DNA of 64,000 nucleotides from JAFGHJ01 sp964525555. GTDB taxonomy: Bacteria > Hydrothermota > UBA3072. Below the pieces are notes generated by a model, which saw only the letters and a list, made by a program, of their open reading frames with translations, did not search any database and was not told where the DNA came from. Shown here piece by piece: positions 58,096-64,000 of this stretch. The stretch is from positions 104,745 to 168,744 of the forward strand of contig CAZGHN010000005.1 of the NCBI GenBank assembly GCA_964525555.1, in the 5' to 3' direction. Position 1 is the first letter of the stretch, and each line of letters opens with the position of its first letter. A program made the position numbers and the translations under genes.

Positions 58096-61000
58096 TGGAA
58101 AAGGCTGTTAGGGAAAGAGAGTTATTGCATAAATGGATTTTATATGGTTTGCTAATGTTTATGACTCTTTTTGTCGTTACTCAAAATGCGGAAGCAGCGG
58201 TTACCGGTAAAATTGCTGGTGTCATAATTGATGTCAATACGGGTGAACCTCTACCTGGTGCCAATGTTTTAATCGAAGGTACGGATAGGGGTGCTGCCTG
58301 CGATGCGGATGGTTATTATTACATAATAAGACTAGATCCGGGGGATTATACCCTTCAAGCGAGAATGATGGGTTATGAACCCCTTACAAAGACAGGGATT
58401 AGAGTTGAATCAGGTCACACAACTCCCGTTAATTTTGAGCTGGGGGCAACGATTGTTCCTGGTGAAGGTGTAACAATTCAGGCTCAGAGGGAAGTTATCA
58501 AGATGGATCTTGCCGGTAGTGTTACTGCTGCCGATAAAAGCGATATAGAAGCTGTTCCTCTTATCTCGGACGTAGCCTCATATCTTAACTTGCAGGCCGG
58601 TATAGATGGATGGAGTGTGAGAAGCAGTGGATTGCAAGATACCAGATTGATGGCGGATGGTTTATTGCTTGTTGATAACAGAATTAACGAGCCTATTATG
58701 ATGCCCAATCTTAGTGAAATAAAAGAGGTTAGTTTATTAAAGGGTGGATTTAGCGCGGAATATTCTAATGTTCGTGCAGGAGTTATCAATGTTATCACCC
58801 GGGAGGGCTCTCCCAAGAAATACGAAGGCAGTTTTGAGTTCAGATTTACTCCCGGCTATCAAAAACATTCAGCGCAGTCGATCTTTGATGTCGATAACTA
58901 TTATAATAGAATTTATTTTTGGAATAAGCTGGATACGGGTTGGGTGTGGGATTTAGACACGCTTACTGATTCACTTGGTAATGTTCTTTATGATACACTC
59001 GGTAATATCCTTTATGATACTCTTGGTACCATTGATGTAATCAAGTATGATAGTGTTTTTTATTTCGGCCCAGAAAATGTGTGGGGAAGACCAAGGAGAG
59101 TTATACGTGATACCATCACTGGTGATACCTCTAGCGTGCAGAATCCGTTCTACGATACCTTAAGGCAGAGAGCTTGTTCAAAGCCGGATTGGGATGGATG
59201 GTTGGCGACAGTAGGTGATGATTCGACCGTAACATCGGTCAGGCAACTTATGGATAGATATCTATGGTATCATCGTATAGATATTCCAAGAACAGATTCT
59301 CTCTTTGATATATACAGTAATGGGATGGCATATATTCCGGTTTATAGCGCGGATGGTGATACATTATTAGGATTTTCAAGGGAACCTTATACGATACCTG
59401 AAGATCAACCGAGAATAGGCAGTTACGGTGATAAGCCGGATTGGACACTTGATGCTGGTTTCGGAGGACCTGTTCCTATTATTGGGCCTCTTCTGGGTGA
59501 TTTAACCTTTTATACTTCATACAGGGATGATAATGAGGCGTTTCCTCTTCCTGATTCCAAGGAATATTTCAGGACTCGTCAGGCAACTTTGAAACTTACC
59601 TCACGTCTGGGTGATATGAAGTTCAGCTTGAAGGGTGCATATTCAATTGTTAATACTCTTTCGCCCTGGGCTACCGGAGAAGAAGTGGGCAGTCAGGACG
59701 ATATAGGAGATGTCGGTCAGGTTTATCTAAGAAGTCCTTATGATATGATTGCTCCGATCGAGGACGATGAGCGCGACGGCATAGATCATGGTGGTGATAA
59801 AATTAGAACTAATCCTGTCAACCTCTTTAATCCAAACGCTCTCACTCCTTTTGATATTACTTCCAGAATGTACGGTCTTACGTTCCAGCATGCTTTGAGC
59901 GAGAATACTTTTTATGATGTGAGATTAACTTATCTTCGTTCTAATAATGACGCCAGCTTTTGGTATGATATACCTCGCAGAATGAATGATACTCTTCTGA
60001 TATGGTTTGCCGATGAATTGGATGATTCCGGTGATTATATTGTTGATGAGAGTTACAGAAACAGATTTGCTGCTGGCAACGCACCGTATGGATATCCTCA
60101 TCCTGATTACTACATTCCCCGTATTGTTTTTATGGAGGACATTTCTATTTGGGGCCCTGCTCAAATGTGTGGAACTTTTAATAAGTCATGGTCCCAGAAT
60201 TATAATGCCAGAGTCGATTTTACTTCCCAGATTAATAAGTACAATCAGATAAAAGCGGGTTTGGAATTAAACTATGATAAAATCCATGAATATTATATTA
60301 TAAATGAAGGTTTTGATGTGATAGAGCCGGGAAAAGAGGATTCAGCTCCGGCATCTCAAATTACTCGGTTCGATGCTTATCCCATATTGGCTGGTCTATA
60401 TCTTCAGGATAAGATTGAATTTGAAGGAATGTTTGCTAATATCGGGTTGCGGTTTGATTACTCAAATCCAAATATAGAATGGGTGAGAAGAGATAGCGTC
60501 TTACTGTATTCTGCACTTTTCTCAGGTATCGGTAAGGAGCTTTTATTTGAAACGGATTCTATGCTGGAGAAAGTCCCCTCTATTTTAAAGTTGAGCCCTC
60601 GCGTTGGAATTTCATTCCCTATATTGGAAAAGAGCAAATTGTTCTTTAACTACGGACATTTCTATTCTCTTGCTCCCAACCTGCGTAGGTTTAGGGTCTC
60701 CTATGGTAAAAGTTCTACCCCTCTTTCATATTTAGGAAATCCCGCTCTCGATATGGCAAGGACAATTTCTTACGAAGTAGGTTTTGAGAGCAGTATAGCC
60801 AATCAATTTTTGGCGAGAGTAACCGGTTATTATAAGGATAATGATAATGAATTTGCAAAGGTTAGATATGCGAACTATGATAGAAGTGTCGATTATTACA
60901 CATATGAAAATTTAGAATACAGTGATACGCGTGGTTTTGAAGTAGAGTTCAGAAAATCTTCTGGCAGATTCTTTACAGGTTGGGTTCTTTACGATTACAA

Positions 61001-61643
61001 AGTGACTGCTAAAGGGCAGAGCGGACGAGAGGAGCACTATGCTTATGCTGTGGACAATGCGAAAATGGGTGAATTTGACGCAGAACAGACAGATCCGCTA
61101 CCTCAACCTGTCTGGACAATACAGGGTACTTTCAAAACGCCTCTTGATTGGGGAGCGTTTTTAGGAGGTTATAACCTTGCTCTTGTATACAGCTGGAAGG
61201 CTGGCGGGTATTATACTTACAATCCTTTTGGGACCGATCTTGAAGATTTGAGAAGACAGGGTTTTGTTTTGGAGAACAATATTCAGTGGGAAGCAGATAA
61301 AAACCTTGATTTGAGCCTTAGTAAGATTATCTCGGTTGGGGGAATCTCTGCCACGTTGTTTATGGATATACATAATGTTTTCGATTGGCATGAATTAAAT
61401 GATCGAGGTTTTCATGGTGATGGTGATAAATCTAGCTATCTGGCGTCTTTGCATCTCGAGATGTACAATGATGCACCATATACAAGAAATATATATTTAG
61501 ATGGTCCCGCGGAGGGTGAAGCTCCCGATCACCCTGGTGAATTATCGAGCCCCGAGAAACCCTACATAGACGATCCCAATAGAGATTTCCTTATGTATTT
61601 AGATCCTCGGTACGTGCAATTTGGAATAAGGTTCAGTTTTTAA
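58095..61643 (+). CDS. TonB-dependent outer-membrane receptor with carboxypeptidase-regulatory-like domain
   Basis: Outer-membrane protein of 1182 residues. A signal peptide (cleavage near AEAA, residue 35) is followed by a CarboxypepD_reg-like beta-sandwich (about 37-115: GVIIDVNTGEPLPGANVLIE, ADGYYYIIRLDPGDYTL). The plug domain (about 125-235) contains LMADGLLLVDNRINE, EIKEVSLLKGGFSAEYSNVR and AGVINVITREG. A 22-strand-type barrel runs to the C-terminal YVQFGIRFSF with terminal Phe. A long insertion at about 285-400 includes the YDTLGN tandem repeat. There is no SusD partner; the next gene is a large secreted protein. AAGGAGG precedes ATG 58095. It probably imports a large or scarce substrate or secretes/anchors a surface protein; the ligand is unknown. 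Confidence 0.9.
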   Translation: MEKAVRERELLHKWILYGLLMFMTLFVVTQNAEAAVTGKIAGVIIDVNTGEPLPGANVLIEGTDRGAACDADGYYYIIRLDPGDYTLQARMMGYEPLTKTGIRVESGHTTPVNFELGATIVPGEGVTIQAQREVIKMDLAGSVTAADKSDIEAVPLISDVASYLNLQAGIDGWSVRSSGLQDTRLMADGLLLVDNRINEPIMMPNLSEIKEVSLLKGGFSAEYSNVRAGVINVITREGSPKKYEGSFEFRFTPGYQKHSAQSIFDVDNYYNRIYFWNKLDTGWVWDLDTLTDSLGNVLYDTLGNILYDTLGTIDVIKYDSVFYFGPENVWGRPRRVIRDTITGDTSSVQNPFYDTLRQRACSKPDWDGWLATVGDDSTVTSVRQLMDRYLWYHRIDIPRTDSLFDIYSNGMAYIPVYSADGDTLLGFSREPYTIPEDQPRIGSYGDKPDWTLDAGFGGPVPIIGPLLGDLTFYTSYRDDNEAFPLPDSKEYFRTRQATLKLTSRLGDMKFSLKGAYSIVNTLSPWATGEEVGSQDDIGDVGQVYLRSPYDMIAPIEDDERDGIDHGGDKIRTNPVNLFNPNALTPFDITSRMYGLTFQHALSENTFYDVRLTYLRSNNDASFWYDIPRRMNDTLLIWFADELDDSGDYIVDESYRNRFAAGNAPYGYPHPDYYIPRIVFMEDISIWGPAQMCGTFNKSWSQNYNARVDFTSQINKYNQIKAGLELNYDKIHEYYIINEGFDVIEPGKEDSAPASQITRFDAYPILAGLYLQDKIEFEGMFANIGLRFDYSNPNIEWVRRDSVLLYSALFSGIGKELLFETDSMLEKVPSILKLSPRVGISFPILEKSKLFFNYGHFYSLAPNLRRFRVSYGKSSTPLSYLGNPALDMARTISYEVGFESSIANQFLARVTGYYKDNDNEFAKVRYANYDRSVDYYTYENLEYSDTRGFEVEFRKSSGRFFTGWVLYDYKVTAKGQSGREEHYAYAVDNAKMGEFDAEQTDPLPQPVWTIQGTFKTPLDWGAFLGGYNLALVYSWKAGGYYTYNPFGTDLEDLRRQGFVLENNIQWEADKNLDLSLSKIISVGGISATLFMDIHNVFDWHELNDRGFHGDGDKSSYLASLHLEMYNDAPYTRNIYLDGPAEGEAPDHPGELSSPEKPYIDDPNRDFLMYLDPRYVQFGIRFSF
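58974..59030 (+). repeat. 24-base in-frame tandem repeat in the receptor gene
   Basis: Two full 24-base units and a partial third encode LGNVLYDT-LGNILYDT-LGT. The copies differ at synonymous and conservative positions. Confidence 0.7.
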
Positions 61644-61665
61644 GATGGAAAGGAGGTTATTGAAA

Positions 61666-64000
61666 ATGAAACAGAGAAAGTTATTAATATTCTTGCTTGT
61701 AGTCTTTTTCGCGATTTCAACTCAAGCCGCGGAAAGGAAGATGATTGAAGTAGGGAAAATACAGGCTACGATTTTCGATGATGGAATACAGAGTCATACC
61801 AATAAACGTATGAGTCATATAATTTATCCCAGAGGCTCATATGCTATGTTGTGGCACTATGAAACTACCAACACCGATTGGGCGGGCGGAGTTTTAAGAA
61901 ATGCTGGGCTTTTGGTTGGGCATCGGAATTGGACCGACACACTCGGCAGATTTTGGCCTTACCATGTTACCGGTCATTGCCATCTTGAATCTTTTGGACC
62001 CGGAGATAATTGGCAATTTAATGTTCCGGATGAGCAAGGTTATACTATAAGAAGGTTTGTAAGATATCCCTGGCCTCATATAGTAGTTGACGGGCAGCCT
62101 TGCGAGACACCTTTTTATCTGTTTGGAGACGAAGTTAAACCCGACACAATATGGGGGACCGCTGATATGATGGTTGAATGCCATTATCGTCTTTCCAATG
62201 GTCTGGATGTATATCAGAGAAATCTAGCCTGGAGTATGCCGGATGCTGATGATTATGTAATATGGGATTTAACATTTATAAATACAGGTAATACGAATAG
62301 GGATGATGCAATTGAACTTCCCGGACAAACATTGGATTCGCTCGTTATTATGAGACATTGGGAGTCACTGGTAAATCCGGGATTGTATCCGTTTGCAAGC
62401 TGGTGCGGAGTTACGGAGCCCGATACCTTGAGACTTTCACAACCGACTCAGGATGATGATTCTCTTAGGATGAGCTACATTGCTTGCGCCAGAAAAGCGG
62501 GGCATTCCTATGATTCATATGGACATATTTGTAGCGTAGACTGGGATGGGGACCCCAATCTTGTGGACGGTCCTCGCTGGACCGGAGAGGCTATTTTATT
62601 TGCTCCAAAGAATACAAGTGTTCCGCAGACGTATCCTACTTCGAATATTACTTCGAGTAACGACCCTGCCCAGCCGAGTATGCACAGCACGATCGAAGGC
62701 TTTGACGATAATGTTGTAGAGTATCTCGGAGATCTATCGGATACCTCTGATTTTAAGGAACCTTATCGATGTCTGAGAAAAGGAATTCGTGGATACGACG
62801 ACACAACAATTGCAGAATGTATGACTGTTCCTTATATGAGAACTCGTTACAATGTATATGATACTACTGCCTTGGGCGCAAAGACTTTTTATGATATGCC
62901 TCAGGATAGAATGGGAGAATTTGCCTTGCCCCGTGGGAAAGTATATCCCAGAGACTGGATAGCTTATTATATGTTCTGTACCTCCCCAAAATTCTCCATA
63001 GGGCCATATAATATGGGATTTCAGGATACTTTAAGATTTGTTTTTGCCCATGTAGTTAACTCTATAGACCGGAAGACTACTTTCATGATGAGCGATATGT
63101 GGGTCAATAATAATGCTCGTAACTATGATTGGGTTGCCGGTATGGATTCTGCTAGCATAATGGATGGATATTTGTTAAGGGATCCGGTTGCTGAAATTTA
63201 TAGACGTTACTTTGCGAGTAAGTTATGGCCTGGTGATCTTAGTACGAGATTGAATAATATAGCTAAGGATTATATAGTCTCTACAGGAAAAGATTCTCTC
63301 TTTATTGATGCGATGCATGCCCAGCGCAGTTTTAATTTGAACTATGAAGTTCCGGCTTCTCCGAATCCTCCTTCTGTTTTTGAAGTTATATCAAAACCCG
63401 ATAAGATAGAACTTAACTGGAGTTATGAGGCCGGTTATGAACCTGCCGATCTTGCTGGTTTTAAAATCTATAGAGCTAAAGGAGCAACTGAGTTTGAGAA
63501 GAATCCTGATGGCTCAGTCGTTGGTGATTGGGGTTTTGTTGATTCCGTTGGTCCGGCTGAAAGGACTTATGGTGACGTGTCTGTTGTACCGGCTTTTGAT
63601 TATTACTACTATATAACTGCTGTAAGTTCTTCCGGAGCCGAAAGCGGAAAATTTCTAACGATGACACAGGAGCCATTTGCCGCAAGATTGACTGATTTTC
63701 CGGCAGAGCATCTGTATGAATGTAGAGTTGTTCCTAATCCCTATAATATTAATGATGTGCAACCAGGACGTAGTTTTCCGGAAGAGGACAAGATAGTTTT
63801 TCGTGATTTACCTCCTATATGTACAATCCGTATTTTTACAGAGTCGGGAGAATTGGTCAAAACGATAGAACACACCGACGGTTCAGGATCCGCATTCTGG
63901 CAGACTCAGCAGTATATGACTACAGTAAAAAACCAGAAACCAGCAAGCGGTCTTTACATTGCTCATATAGAAAAACCTAACGGCGAATGGATTTCTCGTA
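61666..64000 (+). CDS. Large secreted protein, partial, with fibronectin-like and sorting-type C-terminal region
   Basis: The gene starts at ATG 61666, with AAGGAGG ten bases before, and runs open to the window end (778 codons seen). The signal peptide ends at STQAAE. Residues about 25-560 are a beta-rich domain that I do not recognise (MSHIIYPRGSYAMLWHYET, WAGGVLRNAGLLVGHRNW, ECMTVPYMRTRYNVYDT, DRMGEFALPRGKVYPRDWI). A fibronectin-III-like unit (about 565-660: NPPSVFEVISKPDKIELNWS, GFKIYRAKGA) precedes the start of a FlgD-like/sorting domain (ECRVVPNPYNIND, IRIFTESGELVKTIEH, SGLYIAHIEKPNGEW). It lies 22 bases behind the receptor gene and is likely cotranscribed. It may be the surface partner of the receptor. 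Confidence 0.85.
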   Translation, partial: MKQRKLLIFLLVVFFAISTQAAERKMIEVGKIQATIFDDGIQSHTNKRMSHIIYPRGSYAMLWHYETTNTDWAGGVLRNAGLLVGHRNWTDTLGRFWPYHVTGHCHLESFGPGDNWQFNVPDEQGYTIRRFVRYPWPHIVVDGQPCETPFYLFGDEVKPDTIWGTADMMVECHYRLSNGLDVYQRNLAWSMPDADDYVIWDLTFINTGNTNRDDAIELPGQTLDSLVIMRHWESLVNPGLYPFASWCGVTEPDTLRLSQPTQDDDSLRMSYIACARKAGHSYDSYGHICSVDWDGDPNLVDGPRWTGEAILFAPKNTSVPQTYPTSNITSSNDPAQPSMHSTIEGFDDNVVEYLGDLSDTSDFKEPYRCLRKGIRGYDDTTIAECMTVPYMRTRYNVYDTTALGAKTFYDMPQDRMGEFALPRGKVYPRDWIAYYMFCTSPKFSIGPYNMGFQDTLRFVFAHVVNSIDRKTTFMMSDMWVNNNARNYDWVAGMDSASIMDGYLLRDPVAEIYRRYFASKLWPGDLSTRLNNIAKDYIVSTGKDSLFIDAMHAQRSFNLNYEVPASPNPPSVFEVISKPDKIELNWSYEAGYEPADLAGFKIYRAKGATEFEKNPDGSVVGDWGFVDSVGPAERTYGDVSVVPAFDYYYYITAVSSSGAESGKFLTMTQEPFAARLTDFPAEHLYECRVVPNPYNINDVQPGRSFPEEDKIVFRDLPPICTIRIFTESGELVKTIEHTDGSGSAFWQTQQYMTTVKNQKPASGLYIAHIEKPNGEWISR

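Overview
The window is AT-rich bacterial chromosome from an uncultured-looking member of the FCB side of the tree (Bacteroidota, Calditrichota, KSB1, Marinimicrobia or a related candidate phylum). The evidence is a set of secreted proteins ending in a C-terminal sorting or FlgD-like tail (PNPFN start, IYD and GRE core, final K-M-I-F-L-K or similar), a TonB-dependent receptor with a carboxypeptidase-regulatory-like N-terminal domain, GH97 and GH9 enzymes, and many secreted beta-propellers. I cannot assign the phylum. No rRNA, tRNA, CRISPR array, prophage or insertion sequence was seen. Promoters are mostly of the TTGACA N16-17 TATAAT type.

Layout. 1-9.7 kb: end of an LVIVD propeller gene, a geranylgeranyl-reductase-type flavoenzyme, a minus-strand operon (DUF3788, esterase, GH97, SBBP propeller), and a plus-strand pair (WD40 propeller, beta-helix protein) closed by a strong terminator. 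9.8-15 kb: DUF4870 protein, an amino-acid permease fused to a PTS EIIA domain followed by a transglutaminase-like lipoprotein, and two tandem copies of a small secreted protein; a third copy lies at 24.2-25.1 kb. 15.4-23.8 kb: one L-arabinose-type operon (lipoprotein binding protein, ABC ATPase, permease, AraB, AraD, FucI/AraA-like isomerase, zinc polyol-type dehydrogenase). 25.4-32.9 kb: a uronate/aldonate operon (UxaC, SDR reductase, 6-phosphogluconate dehydrogenase, LarA-family nickel enzyme, PPi-type phosphofructokinase, HAD hydrolase). 33-44.3 kb: secreted polysaccharide-acting proteins (BNR propeller, GH9, two paralogous SGNH-like proteins, beta-helix, an unassigned beta-rich protein). 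44.6-53.8 kb: housekeeping and stress genes (purD, an HNH nuclease, rarA, a sigma / anti-sigma / HtrA-like operon, a glycosyltransferase, slipin and NfeD). 54.1-57.5 kb: an MtaA-like, MtaC, MtaB methyltransferase set. 57.6-64 kb: a TonB receptor behind a long leader, then a large secreted protein cut by the window end.

How the parts fit. Extracellular enzymes could release arabinose, uronic acids, glucans and methanol (or methoxyl groups) from plant or algal polysaccharide. The ara operon feeds xylulose-5-phosphate. The uronate operon lacks mannonate dehydratase, KDG kinase and KDPG aldolase within this window, but carries a LarA-family protein with its catalytic residues intact, overlapping gnd. 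Because mannonate and gluconate differ only at C2, this suggests a nickel-dependent mannonate-to-gluconate shunt into the oxidative pentose phosphate path. This is the most novel hypothesis here and is inference.

Other notable points: an HtrA-like protein lacking all three protease triad residues inside a sigma / anti-sigma operon; several genes whose promoters sit so close to the ATG that their mRNAs should be leaderless; near-perfect identity confined to the C-terminal modules of two tandem genes; and many intergenic islands of degenerate 7-10 base repeats.
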